A stretch of 38,629 nt of DNA, from the NCBI GenBank assembly GCA_964423265.1, contig CAYREF010000014.1, forward strand, positions 1 through 38,629, read 5' to 3'. Below are positions 15,109 through 23,323 of the stretch, one piece after another. The DNA is from M55B165 sp964423265 (GTDB taxonomy: Bacteria > Actinomycetota > Humimicrobiia > Humimicrobiales > Humimicrobiaceae). Under the pieces are notes generated by a model that was not told where the DNA came from, did not search any database, and saw only the letters and a program-made list of their open reading frames with translations. The translations under genes were made by a program, and so were the position numbers. How positions within the stretch are numbered: position 1 is the first letter of the stretch; every line of letters begins with the position of its first letter.

Positions 15109-16134
15109 CTAGTTTTCTATCATAAATTTATAAATTGCAGTATTGTTGGTCAGCAAAGCCTCCCCCGGCACCGGACCAGCTGTAACCTCAAGTTCACATT
15201 TTCTCCCTGGATAGGCAGGGAAACCGCTTATGGTTACCGCTTTCTGTTCAGACGGATTTATAGTAGAAATAATATAGCTTTTTTCTTCTACCGGATTATC
15301 CTGGGAACGGTAAGCCATTACTACCTTAACATCATTTTCAACAATATTTCCCTGGTTTTCCACTAGAACAGTTACACTGACTTCAGATCCCTTAGCCAGT
15401 ATTAAATAGTCATCATTTTCATTAATAATTTTAGGGTCAAATTCAATGCTTTGGGCAATAACAGCAACCCCTCTCCTCTCCTGGAGATTAGTAACCTTTT
15501 TAATTTCTGATATAAATTCTGCCACATTTTGGGTATCAGTAAGGTTTTTGTCCTTTAATATTTTAGAGTCTATAATGGTGAGATTACTGATGCCAATCTC
15601 TTCCCCTGATTCTTTAAGTTCCTGTTGAAAATATTTATAAATTTCATCGCTCATGTACATGTACAGGAAAGAATTTGTTATTTGCGAACTTGAAATATCC
15701 AGGTCTATGTCCTGGAGTGCGTTAAATAATGCAGGCTTAAAATTTTCATATGCATTGCTCCTGATATCCAAGGCTAATTCAAGATAGCCATGGGCTACTT
15801 CAAAATTTTCCGGGGGGTTTAGTTCCTTGCAATTTTCTAAAATAACCTTGCTTTCTTCTATTATCCCCAAAAGGGTCTCATCAAGCTCTTCCCTGGAGAT
15901 ATCTTTAATCTTTTCAAGGGTTATAAAAAAGTTAAATGAAATCTTATTTGATTGCTGGATTAGCACCGAAACAGAATTAACATAATCTGCTATGCCCAGT
16001 TTTTCTTCGTCGGACAAATCCTTCCTCCCAGTTTCACAACTCCATAGGCCAGTAAGCCAACTTACGATAACAGCAGCAATAATTATCATTATAATTAATG
16101 TAATTATTGATTCTTTTCTGCCCCTTCTCTCCAA
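15109..16134 (-). CDS. Membrane-anchored protein with CARDB-like C-terminal domain, unknown function
   Basis: The 341-aa product has one N-terminal transmembrane helix (about 9-29). A helical extracytoplasmic region follows (about 40-215). The C-terminal Ig-like/CARDB-type domain carries SEVSVTVLVENQGN and ends VPGEALLTNNTAIYKF. CARDB domains are adhesion or packing modules, so a surface role is likely. It starts at TTG 16134, supported by AAAGGA 7-8 nt upstream and by a strong promoter. Confidence 0.6.
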   Translation of the reverse strand: MERRGRKESIITLIIMIIIAAVIVSWLTGLWSCETGRKDLSDEEKLGIADYVNSVSVLIQQSNKISFNFFITLEKIKDISREELDETLLGIIEESKVILENCKELNPPENFEVAHGYLELALDIRSNAYENFKPALFNALQDIDLDISSSQITNSFLYMYMSDEIYKYFQQELKESGEEIGISNLTIIDSKILKDKNLTDTQNVAEFISEIKKVTNLQERRGVAVIAQSIEFDPKIINENDDYLILAKGSEVSVTVLVENQGNIVENDVKVVMAYRSQDNPVEEKSYIISTINPSEQKAVTISGFPAYPGRKCELEVTAGPVPGEALLTNNTAIYKFMIEN

Positions 16135-16180
16135 TAAGTGTCCTTTCTAAGATGAAGAAGATTTGTTAAAAATCAAAACC

Positions 16181-16209
16181 ATTATACATTTGAAAAAATT
16201 AAAATTCAA
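16181..16209 (-). promoter_or_regulatory. Promoter of the CARDB-like / TIM-barrel operon
   Basis: TTGAAT (16209-16204), a 17-bp spacer and a perfect TATAAT (16186-16181) lie 47 nt upstream of the TTG start at 16134. Confidence 0.65.
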
Positions 16210-16299
16210 ACCATATAATTACCCTAAAAACTGGGTATAATGTTTAGATTAAGCTTAAGGATAAAGGAAAATGAAAAAAAGGCAAGAAATACCCAAAAA

Positions 16300-16775
16300 T
16301 ATAAATGGCAGGTTGAAGATAAAAATTACCAGCTATACCTTATAGGAAATTACTTAGAACAATTTAGAAATACTTTGTTCAGGAAAATTATGTTTGCAGA
16401 ATTTGAGAAAAAAACTGCATGAAACGGCAGAAGACAGACTGCTAAAAATATATTACCAATTGAATAAAAAAAATTATGGCAATATAACAGTGGAAAAAAA
16501 TTGAAATGGAATTGACCAGAATTTTCCATTTTTACAGCGCCTTTTATGCTCATAAATTCGCCACTGGATTTTCTGCCTTCCAAGCATTGGCCACCAAAAT
16601 ATTTAAAGAAGATTACTACCTAAACAGGTACCTAAAATTTCTTTCCATCAGAAGTTCCGGCTATCCCCTGGAATTACTCAATCAGACGGGAATAGATACG
16701 AAGTCTTACAAAACTATAAGGAGTGTATTCTTTTTTATTTCCAGCCTAGTGACTAAATTTAAAAATTTGATATAA
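16300..16775 (+). pseudogene. pepF: Oligoendopeptidase F (M3 family) C-terminal remnant
   Basis: Three consecutive frames spell the end of a PepF-type M3 peptidase: YLEQFRNTLFRKIMFAEFE, then LHETAEDRLLKIYYQLN, then MELTRIFHFYSAFYAHKFATG with YPLELLNQTGID. The frame breaks at two A7 tracts, 16408-16414 and 16494-16500. One A fewer in each gives a continuous frame, including VEKIEMELTRIFHFY across the second. The N-terminal part with the HEXXH zinc site is missing upstream. It is the only recognisable content of the roughly 650 bp between 16135 and 16782, besides two promoters. Confidence 0.8.
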
Positions 16776-16776
16776 T
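16749..16776 (+). promoter_or_regulatory. Probable msrB promoter
   Basis: A perfect TATAAT (16771-16776) with a weak -35 GTGACT 16 bp upstream (16749-16754). The predicted start of transcription falls at about 16783, giving an almost leaderless msrB mRNA. Confidence 0.45.
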
Positions 16777-16791
16777 TAAGCAGTGGTTAAA

Positions 16792-17232
16792 ATGATAAAA
16801 AAATCCGAAAAACAGTGGAGAAAAACATTAAATAAACAGCAGTTTTACATACTTAGGGAAAAAGGAACCGAAGAGCCTTTTTCAAACCAGTACTACGATC
16901 ATAAGGATAAAGGCACGTACTGCTGCGCTGGATGCAATAAGCCCCTGTTCAGTTCCGAGCATAAATATGATTCCGGAACAGGATGGCCCAGCTTTTACAA
17001 GCCAGTTAAAAAGGAAAATATAACTGAGAAAGAGGACAGGAGCCAGGGCATGGCCAGAACAGAAGTTGTTTGCTCTAACTGCGGCAGCCACCTAGGCCAT
17101 GTTTTCAATGATGGTCCCCCGCCCACCGGCCTAAGGTATTGCATCAATTCAGCTGCCCTGAATTTCAAGAAAAAAATTAGAACTTATCCTTTATTACTTG
17201 CTTTATTGCTTCCAGGAAATCTTCAGGCTTGA
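16792..17232 (+). CDS. msrB: Peptide methionine-(R)-S-oxide reductase
   Basis: It repairs R-methionine sulfoxide in proteins. Counting from the GTG alternative at 16783, zinc is bound by C48-x2-C51 (CCAGC) and C97-x2-C100 (CSNCG). The catalytic cysteine is Cys120 in GLRYCINSAAL, and GTGWPSF is present. Start: ATG 16792 is conventional; GTG 16783 coincides with the predicted transcript start. After the usual family end (AALNFKK) there is a 20-odd residue hydrophobic tail. It overlaps the 3' end of convergent lplA by 56 bp and begins just after an A7 tract, so the tail may be a frameshift product. Confidence 0.9.
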   Translation: MIKKSEKQWRKTLNKQQFYILREKGTEEPFSNQYYDHKDKGTYCCAGCNKPLFSSEHKYDSGTGWPSFYKPVKKENITEKEDRSQGMARTEVVCSNCGSHLGHVFNDGPPPTGLRYCINSAALNFKKKIRTYPLLLALLLPGNLQA

Positions 17233-18271
17233 TGCCTGGAGACCTTATTTCATTGTCTTTGTAGCACTGCCTTATTATTTCTAATATACTGCTGCTGCCC
17301 AGTTCTGCCCCCTCCAGCTTTTCTTCTATTAAAGCAAGGGCATTAGAAGGCATTAGAGTAAAATCACCGGATATATTTACATCTTCTAACTGGTTATTTC
17401 TTACTGCAGTAGTTATTCTTATAAGGCCGCCCTCACATTTGTAATTTCCTTCATATAAGTTAAGGTCAGCTGTAATTTTTACCTTCTGGTCTAAAGATTT
17501 GCCCCTCTTCTTCAGCCAATCCTTTGATAGGAGCCTCTCCCTTGTTATCCCCAATTGTTCTTTCTCCGCCTGGCTTAATTCTTCTTCCATATTTACCGGT
17601 CTTCCAAAAAAGCTAGATATCTCTCCCAGAAATGCTTCTGTTATTTTATCCTTTGAAAAAACAGCCAGCTCCTTTTCAGTGCATTCTCTTTTTATAGTGG
17701 TTACATATTCCTTTATATTTTTATAAACCTTATCTCTGAATTTCTCAGAGGGTACTTTTAGGACTCTTGCCATTAATTCATGATTAAAATCAAACATAAA
17801 GCTTCCCACTATTACCATGGAATTCCCTATCTCTGCTGCCCCTGTTCCTCCGATTTTTCTCCCGTCAATATGTAAATCGTTTATTGGGCGGTAATAAACA
17901 TCTAGGCCCAGTTTCTGGTATGCTTTTATAGGAGGGGTTAGAAATAACTGGTATAACTTTTTTATGTCCCTGGTCAGGTTTCTCTTATTGAATATAAAGT
18001 GGAAAAAAAGCTGGCTGCTGTCAAGGAGCACCGCACCCCCGCCCACTTCCCTTCTGATTATCGGAATATTATTTTCTCTACAGTAGCCAACATCTACTTC
18101 TTTTTCCAGTTCCTGGAAAAAGCCAATGCTTACATAGGTCTGAGCCGGACTCATAATAGTTATAGTATCTTGGCTGTCCTCCCCAAAAGCATGAGCTACC
18201 GAATGGTAGATTGCCTGTGAATCCAGGTACGGCACATCGCCAAAATTTATTACCCTGATTTGTTTAGGCAT
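17177..18271 (-). CDS. lplA: Lipoate-protein ligase A family
   Basis: It attaches lipoate (or octanoate) to lipoyl domains of 2-oxoacid dehydrogenases or the glycine cleavage H protein. The 364-aa protein has the family motif RREVGGGAVLLD, the lysine-site NDLHIDGRKIGGTGAAEIGN, FMFDFNHELM, and a C-terminal accessory domain (about 260-364) as in two-domain LplA proteins. GGAG lies 9 nt before the ATG, overlapping the end of the neighbouring lipoprotein gene 6 bp away. Octanoyl transfer (LipM-like) is an alternative role. Confidence 0.87.
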   Translation of the reverse strand: MPKQIRVINFGDVPYLDSQAIYHSVAHAFGEDSQDTITIMSPAQTYVSIGFFQELEKEVDVGYCRENNIPIIRREVGGGAVLLDSSQLFFHFIFNKRNLTRDIKKLYQLFLTPPIKAYQKLGLDVYYRPINDLHIDGRKIGGTGAAEIGNSMVIVGSFMFDFNHELMARVLKVPSEKFRDKVYKNIKEYVTTIKRECTEKELAVFSKDKITEAFLGEISSFFGRPVNMEEELSQAEKEQLGITRERLLSKDWLKKRGKSLDQKVKITADLNLYEGNYKCEGGLIRITTAVRNNQLEDVNISGDFTLMPSNALALIEEKLEGAELGSSSILEIIRQCYKDNEIRSPGIKPEDFLEAIKQVIKDKF

Positions 18272-18277
18272 TTTGCA

Positions 18278-18841
18278 CTACTCCTTTTTGTATTCATTTA
18301 ACATTTGTTCTGTATCATCTAATAGCTTTCCACCCTGTAAGGCTTGCTTGTATGCCTGCTTGAGATATTCAATCTTTTGGTTGATATTAAGGATGCTTGT
18401 TTCCTGGTATTTATCCAAATTGTCGGTTGAATTTAAAAACATCTGCATGGATTTCCTAAAAGAGCTGTGTATATCTTGCGCATCCGGGGGTGGGTCGGTT
18501 TTTAGGAATTTTTCATTTACATTTTCAACTGACTCTATATATTCATTGAGATAGGCATCAATTTCAGTTATACCTATTTCCTCATTTTCAAATTTTCCAA
18601 TCGCCTCTTCAGCTTTTTCTAAGGCCTGCCTTAACTGCCTGATAAGCTCTCCCATATACTCCCGGTATTCCCTATCCTTATCCCTTTCTAATGCTGCTGG
18701 TGGTTTTTCAGCATCCCCTGTTTCTGAGGCCTCTTCCTGGACTTCTTTCACATTTTTTCCTAATAAAAAACAAGCAGAAGTAAAAAATATTAATGCCACC
18801 ATCAATATAGGGATAAAAAAATAAAGGCTTCTGGATTTCAT
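18278..18841 (-). CDS. Helical lipoprotein, unknown function
   Basis: The 187-aa product starts MKSRSLYFFIPILMV and has a lipobox ending TSAC. An acidic linker and a mostly helical, Glu/Lys-rich domain (about 60-187) follow. ATG 18841 is preferred because AAAGGA lies just upstream; an in-frame TTG 24 bp earlier has no such site. No family was recognised. It is the first gene of a two-gene operon with lplA, and is divergent from treT. Confidence 0.6.
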   Translation of the reverse strand: MKSRSLYFFIPILMVALIFFTSACFLLGKNVKEVQEEASETGDAEKPPAALERDKDREYREYMGELIRQLRQALEKAEEAIGKFENEEIGITEIDAYLNEYIESVENVNEKFLKTDPPPDAQDIHSSFRKSMQMFLNSTDNLDKYQETSILNINQKIEYLKQAYKQALQGGKLLDDTEQMLNEYKKE

Positions 18842-18931
18842 TTTTCCTTTCTTTTTAAAAGACAAATAATATTTTTTTAGATTTATTTAAAAATTTTCTT
18901 TATAATTTTACACAAAAACCAAAGGATGTAA

Positions 18932-20185
18932 ATGGATCAGTATAAAAGATTAACCCAGATTGAGGATTACCAGGAGTTTGTGGGAAGAGAAACCATAGAA
19001 AGAATTAGAAAAAAAGCAAAACCGCTGCAGGGCAAAATGGTAGCCCATATAAACTCTACTTTTTACGGCGGAGGAGTGGCAGAAATGCTTTCCCCGCTTA
19101 CCCTGCTTATGAACAGTGTTGGCCTGAATGCAGAATGGAAAGTCATACAGGGCTCTCCTGACTTCTTTAGCATTACTAAAAAAATGCATAATGCTCTCCA
19201 GGGAGCAGATATTCGCCTGACCACTATAAAAAAAGACACTTACGAGAATGTGTTGTTCGAAAATGCGGTAAGAAACAGGATGGACCATGACTATGTAATA
19301 GTCCATGACCCGCAGCCATTAGGAATTATAAATTTCTATGAAAAAAGGCAGCCCTGGATATGGAGATGCCATGTAGATTTATCCAGCCCCAATCAGAAAT
19401 TGTTCGGTTACTTAAGGCCATATATACAGCAATATGATGCAGTAATTTTAACTCTCAAAGAATATAAGCAGGAGCTTAAGCCCCCACAGGTTTTTTTCAT
19501 GCCGGCAATTAATCCTTTTTGTGTTAAAAACAAAAAACTTACTGAACAGGAAATGCAAAATAGGTTTAACCATTACGGCATACCCACAGACAAGCCTCTG
19601 GTTGTACAGGTATCAAGGTTTGACAAGTGGAAAGACCCGGTAGGGGTAATACAAGCTTTCAAAATTGCCAGAAAAGAAGTTGACTCCCATTTAGTACTTT
19701 TAGGAAACATTGCCACTGATGACCCCGAAGGTGAAGAAATATATAAAAATTTACTGGATTTACAGGATAATACCATAACCATACTCAGCCACCAGGATTC
19801 CGCCCTGGTAAATGCCCTGCAGAGCAAAGCTGAAGTAGTGCTGCAGAAATCCCTCAGGGAAGGCTTTGGCCTTACTGTAACTGAAGCCATGTGGAAAGAA
19901 GCTGCTGTAATTGGTGGAAGGGCAGGAGGAATAGTGCATCAGATAGAGGATGGGGTTAACGGATTTTTGGTTTCATCGGTAGAAGAAGCGGCCAAAAGGA
20001 TAGTACAGCTTTTAAAAGACGAAAAACTCCGCAAGATAATGGGCATACAGGCAAGAGAAACAGTAAAAGAAAAATTCCTTCTTATAAGGTATTTAGAGCA
20101 ATACCTGGACCTATTTAACTCCTTTGAAACCAGCTACGACTTAAACCTGTCAAAATATAATAAAAGCAGTGTATGTGATTACTAG
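18932..20185 (+). CDS. treT: Trehalose synthase, GT4 glycosyltransferase (TreT type)
   Basis: TreT makes trehalose from an NDP-glucose and glucose. The 417-aa protein has the TreT-typical N-terminus VAHINSTFYGGGVAEMLSPL, the conserved DYVIVHDPQPLGII and WRCHVDLSSPN, and the GT4 donor-site element EGFGLTVTEAMWKE (EX7E). RAGGIVHQIEDGVNGFLV follows. TreT is best known from thermophilic archaea and bacteria. A TATAAT at 18901-18906 and AAAGGATG just upstream of ATG support the start. It converges with the YtxH-like gene, sharing the CTAG at the stops. It probably supports compatible-solute or carbon storage. Confidence 0.85.
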   Translation: MDQYKRLTQIEDYQEFVGRETIERIRKKAKPLQGKMVAHINSTFYGGGVAEMLSPLTLLMNSVGLNAEWKVIQGSPDFFSITKKMHNALQGADIRLTTIKKDTYENVLFENAVRNRMDHDYVIVHDPQPLGIINFYEKRQPWIWRCHVDLSSPNQKLFGYLRPYIQQYDAVILTLKEYKQELKPPQVFFMPAINPFCVKNKKLTEQEMQNRFNHYGIPTDKPLVVQVSRFDKWKDPVGVIQAFKIARKEVDSHLVLLGNIATDDPEGEEIYKNLLDLQDNTITILSHQDSALVNALQSKAEVVLQKSLREGFGLTVTEAMWKEAAVIGGRAGGIVHQIEDGVNGFLVSSVEEAAKRIVQLLKDEKLRKIMGIQARETVKEKFLLIRYLEQYLDLFNSFETSYDLNLSKYNKSSVCDY

Positions 20186-20364
20186 TCAGACTCTATATTC
20201 TGGCCAAAATCTTCCATTGCATTAACTACTTTTTCAGGTATTATATTATTTTCTCTTAGTATCTCTAATATCCTGTTAATTCCTATTTTCCTGATTATAT
20301 AACCAACTGCCGCCCCTATTACAGCGCCACCCACAATAAAACCTATGTCTTTCTTTTCAACCAT
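20182..20364 (-). CDS. Small YtxH-like membrane protein
   Basis: A 60-aa protein with one Gly-rich transmembrane helix (IGFIVGGAVIGAAVGYII, about 7-24) and a short amphipathic tail. It follows the DUF948 gene by 20 bp, the arrangement of ytxG-ytxH general-stress genes in Bacillota. GAGGGGG lies upstream of the ATG. Function is unknown; the family name is inferred from layout and neighbour. Confidence 0.55.
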   Translation of the reverse strand: MVEKKDIGFIVGGAVIGAAVGYIIRKIGINRILEILRENNIIPEKVVNAMEDFGQNIESD

Positions 20365-20384
20365 TTATATCAACCCCCTCATAA

Positions 20385-20741
20385 TCATTTTTCTTCTGAA
20401 GCCTTCTTTACGCCGCTGAATACTCCAGCAGCTGTGCTTATGATTTTAATTATCGGGCTGGTAACTATTATCCTTACAAGCCTTACCACTTTTTCTAATT
20501 GTTCCACTATGGAACCAGTGCTTTTAGTAATGTCATTTATGGAACTAACTTCAGAATTCATATTGGAAACAATTGAATTTAAATCATCAACCATAGGATC
20601 TATCTTGCTGCTAATGCTGCCTATAATATTGTTTGCCTTTGACAATAGCCTTACCAAAGGAATTGCAACTATTATTGCCACTATGGCAAAAGCAGACATC
20701 AATATTATTGCAACCAAACCTACAATTTCTAAAGAAGTCAT
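20385..20741 (-). CDS. DUF948 (YtxG-like) membrane protein
   Basis: The 118-aa protein has one N-terminal transmembrane helix (about 5-30). A helical segment with spaced polar residues follows (DPMVDDLNSIVSNMNSEVSSINDITK), which is typical of DUF948, and then a hydrophobic amphipathic end. AAGGGG precedes the ATG. It heads the pair with the YtxH-like gene. Members are linked to general stress in Bacillus; the molecular role is unknown. Confidence 0.7.
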   Translation of the reverse strand: MTSLEIVGLVAIILMSAFAIVAIIVAIPLVRLLSKANNIIGSISSKIDPMVDDLNSIVSNMNSEVSSINDITKSTGSIVEQLEKVVRLVRIIVTSPIIKIISTAAGVFSGVKKASEEK

Positions 20742-20807
20742 TTTTACCCCTTTAATATTTCCTTTGCTTTTAGTTTAATTAATTTTTTATTATTCTACAA
20801 ATATAAT

Positions 20808-21032
20808 TTATTTACCGCCCTTAACATTTGTAAACCGCAAGAAAATAAAAAGAAGCAGTAATATAATCAATCCAAGAATAACCGAGATAATAATTACAAA
20901 AATTGAATTCCTTTTTCCAATTAAGGCAAATATCAAAGACCCCACAAGAAAAAGAAAAACAATAGAAAAACAGCCAATACCTGATTTTGTGATATACTTT
21001 TTCTTCCTTTTATCTATTGTTAATCTTCGCAT
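20808..21032 (-). CDS. Small two-helix membrane protein, unknown
   Basis: A 74-aa protein with a basic N-terminus (MRRLTIDKRKKKY) and two transmembrane helices (about 21-40 and 45-66). No family was recognised. It lies between tRNA-Leu and the YtxG/YtxH-like pair on the same strand and may be co-transcribed with either. Confidence 0.5.
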   Translation of the reverse strand: MRRLTIDKRKKKYITKSGIGCFSIVFLFLVGSLIFALIGKRNSIFVIIISVILGLIILLLLFIFLRFTNVKGGK

Positions 21033-21160
21033 ATCTGACTAAAATTACTATACCATAATTAGTTAAAAAATATATTGCTTTTTTTAAATATTAAAATATT
21101 ATCTTGTAATTTATTATCTTTTAAGGGCAGAAGAAGGGGAAAGAAAAATAAGTAATTATT

Positions 21161-21247
21161 TGGTGGGCGAAGGGGGATTTGAACCCCCAAGCTCTTTCGA
21201 GCACTAGACCCTGAACCTAGCGCGTCTGCCAATTCCGCCATTCGCCC
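21161..21247 (-). tRNA. tRNA-Leu(CAG)
   Basis: Acceptor GGGCGAA/TTCGCCC, discriminator A and encoded CCA; anticodon loop TTCAGGG (anticodon CAG) on stem CTAGG/TCTAG; class II variable arm TGCTCGAAAGAGC; T-arm GGTTCAAATCC. It reads CUG. Confidence 0.95.
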
Positions 21248-21276
21248 AAGAGGGGTCTCCGTTATTTTCTGCTGTT

Positions 21277-21307
21277 AAAAAATATCAAGCTTAGTAGCTT
21301 GAGATAT
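21277..21307 (-). terminator. Probable intrinsic terminator
   Basis: On the minus strand ATATC-TC-AAGCT pairs with AGCTT-GATAT (21307-21282) around a short loop, with a 2-nt bulge, and runs into TTTTTT. It lies between the small ORF at 21444-21617 and tRNA-Leu, so it would end the small gene's transcript. Confidence 0.5.
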
Positions 21308-21443
21308 TCTACCATCAAATTTATTTATATTCTATCTATTTAATTTATTATTATTCTTTTTCATTCAACTAACTTTCTTATTCCTAATTTTATACTACTT
21401 AAAAGGGTTTTTAAACTATTAATCCTCTTCTCAACCATTTTTT

Positions 21444-21617
21444 CTAATTTTTCTTTATTTTTAATCCAAATATTTCACCATCAATTGCTTTCAGCGCTTC
21501 TTCTTTTTCCTTCATTTTTTCTGCAATGCTGCTTTTTCTAATTGAGTCAGGAATGTCCTCATTTAAATATAACTCCAGTAGCCTGTCAATATCTTTCTGA
21601 TTTTTATTTTTATCCAT
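21444..21617 (-). CDS. Small charged helical protein, unknown
   Basis: A 57-aa protein, MDKNKNQKDIDRLLELYLN..., with predicted amphipathic helices and no membrane segment. The ATG at 21617 has AGGAA 6-7 nt upstream and is preferred to an in-frame TTG at 21632. A hairpin terminator lies on either side, suggesting a separate small transcription unit. The family is not recognised. Confidence 0.45.
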   Translation of the reverse strand: MDKNKNQKDIDRLLELYLNEDIPDSIRKSSIAEKMKEKEEALKAIDGEIFGLKIKKN

Positions 21618-21675
21618 GAAAATTCCTACCAAAAATAATTCAAATAAACTGGAAATACCTTATCCTAAATGCAAA

Positions 21676-21697
21676 AAGCCTGGTATGAGCCAGGCTT
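21676..21697 (-). terminator. Intrinsic terminator of the Trk operon
   Basis: A perfect 8-bp stem AAGCCTGG/CCAGGCTT with a 6-nt loop. On the minus strand it leads into a short T-run (CTTTTTGC). It lies 128 bp beyond the trkH stop. Confidence 0.6.
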
Positions 21698-21824
21698 CTT
21701 AAAATTACTCTATTTTTTTTGGCTATAGGTACTACTCTGCTTGTACGGTCTCCTGAATTAATTGCTTAATTATATCCTCTGGATTTATAAGGCCTGCAGC
21801 AGGTTTGCTAGTTCCCCAATTCCC

Positions 21825-23321
21825 CTAAACATTGCCAAGCTTTTTTCTACCTCTGGTATAATTTTTAAGATCTTTTATGATTTGCAGAAAAGCAAATATT
21901 ATTACAAAAAATTCTAATCTTCCGAAAATCATGCCTGCAATCTCAGCCCATAGTACTACATCAGGGGCAGCTGGCGAGGTGATACCCACAGAAAGCCCAA
22001 CCGTTCCCACCGCAGAACCAAATTCAAACAGGGATTCCCTCATGCTGTAACCTGCCAGCATTAAAATTAAAGACCCTGCTAGATAAAACAAAATATAGAC
22101 CATTACGAAATTAGCTATCCTTATAACATGGCTCCTGGTTACATAATACTTGCCTTCCGGCTTATATATATAATTTTTTCTAACTATATTTTTGGGTAAA
22201 AAGTAAGATTTAATATTCCATATAAATGATTTAATCAATACATATATCCTGTAGCTTTTAATTCCTCCTGCAGTAGCGCCTATACCTCCCCCTACAATCA
22301 TTAAAAGGATAATTATAAAAACTGAAAAATTATCCCAATTATTAAAATCAGTGGTTGAATAACCGGTGGTGGATACAGCGGTTATTATCTGGAAAATGCC
22401 TGCCCTTAAGCTCTCCCCAACATTTTCATAAATTTTTACCAGTGAAAAAAAAGTGACTACTGGGAAAAATATTATTATCATCAAAAAAATAAATCTGACT
22501 TCCCCTATCCTGGCAAACCTCCTAATTTTTCCCCTCAGCAGCAAATAATGGGCTGCAAAATTGGTAGTCCCGAGAAGCATCAATATAATGGTAACCAGCT
22601 CTATAGCTAAACTATTATATGCTCCAATGCTATTTATTTTGGTAGAAAACCCCCCGGTGCTCAATGCTGCCAGGGAATGGTTTACTGAATCAAACCAGGG
22701 CATGCCTGCAATTATATATAGAACTGCTCCTGCCGTAAAATATCCAAAATAAATGGTCATAATAAGCTTGGTTGATTTTACTACATTGGGAAGCAGCTTA
22801 TCAGACCTTCCTTCTGCATTATAAAGGCCGAAGCCATAGGGCCCAATAATTGCAGAAAGCATAATTACTGCTAATCCAGCACCCCCAAAAAACTGCATTA
22901 AACTTCTCCACAGCAAATATATATTGGGAGTGTTTTCCACATCCACTACCGAAAGACCCGTGGTAGTCCATCCGCTTACCGCCTCAAATATGGAGTGTAG
23001 GGGTTCCATGGTACCCAGCAGGAAAAAAGGAATAGAAGATACCAGCATTACCAAAAACCATGACGCCACCACAATAACTCCCCCCTGCTTTAATGACAGG
23101 GAGACTTCTTTCCTGTATCTTAAATTCTGCCTCAATAACAGCCCCAGTACTGCTGCTATACCAGAAGGTATTAAAAAGTTTTTCAGGTAAATAATTTCAC
23201 CAGGGAAAGCAAACAAGGATAAAAGCGGGATAAGCAAAGCTGCAGCTAGACCTAAAAGTATGGTGCCAATATAGCCCAGTATCAGCCTGTAGCTTTCTTT
23301 TAATTGCTGGACTAGCAACAT
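21825..23321 (-). CDS. trkH: TrkH/KtrB-family potassium transporter, channel subunit
   Basis: An integral membrane K+ uptake pore. The 498-aa protein has the four pore-loop filters of the SKT superfamily, visible as SGWTTTGLS, LSTGGFST, VSTTGYST and VGTVGLSVG, separated by hydrophobic helices. It lies 2 bp downstream of a TrkA gene at the end of the operon that starts with the histidine kinase. After its TAG the same frame stays open for 30 codons (ending NPEDIIKQLIQETVQAE) before a second TAG, then the terminator. Confidence 0.92.
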   Translation of the reverse strand: MLLVQQLKESYRLILGYIGTILLGLAAALLIPLLSLFAFPGEIIYLKNFLIPSGIAAVLGLLLRQNLRYRKEVSLSLKQGGVIVVASWFLVMLVSSIPFFLLGTMEPLHSIFEAVSGWTTTGLSVVDVENTPNIYLLWRSLMQFFGGAGLAVIMLSAIIGPYGFGLYNAEGRSDKLLPNVVKSTKLIMTIYFGYFTAGAVLYIIAGMPWFDSVNHSLAALSTGGFSTKINSIGAYNSLAIELVTIILMLLGTTNFAAHYLLLRGKIRRFARIGEVRFIFLMIIIFFPVVTFFSLVKIYENVGESLRAGIFQIITAVSTTGYSTTDFNNWDNFSVFIIILLMIVGGGIGATAGGIKSYRIYVLIKSFIWNIKSYFLPKNIVRKNYIYKPEGKYYVTRSHVIRIANFVMVYILFYLAGSLILMLAGYSMRESLFEFGSAVGTVGLSVGITSPAAPDVVLWAEIAGMIFGRLEFFVIIFAFLQIIKDLKNYTRGRKKLGNV

Positions 23322-23323
23322 GC

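Noticed and set aside
16350..16583. 77-codon minus-strand frame with hydrophobic residues
   Set aside because: It is antisense to the recognisable pepF remnant.
21059..21241. 60-codon minus-strand frame starting MAELADALGSG
   Set aside because: The N-terminal half is the tRNA-Leu gene read as protein, a common false call.
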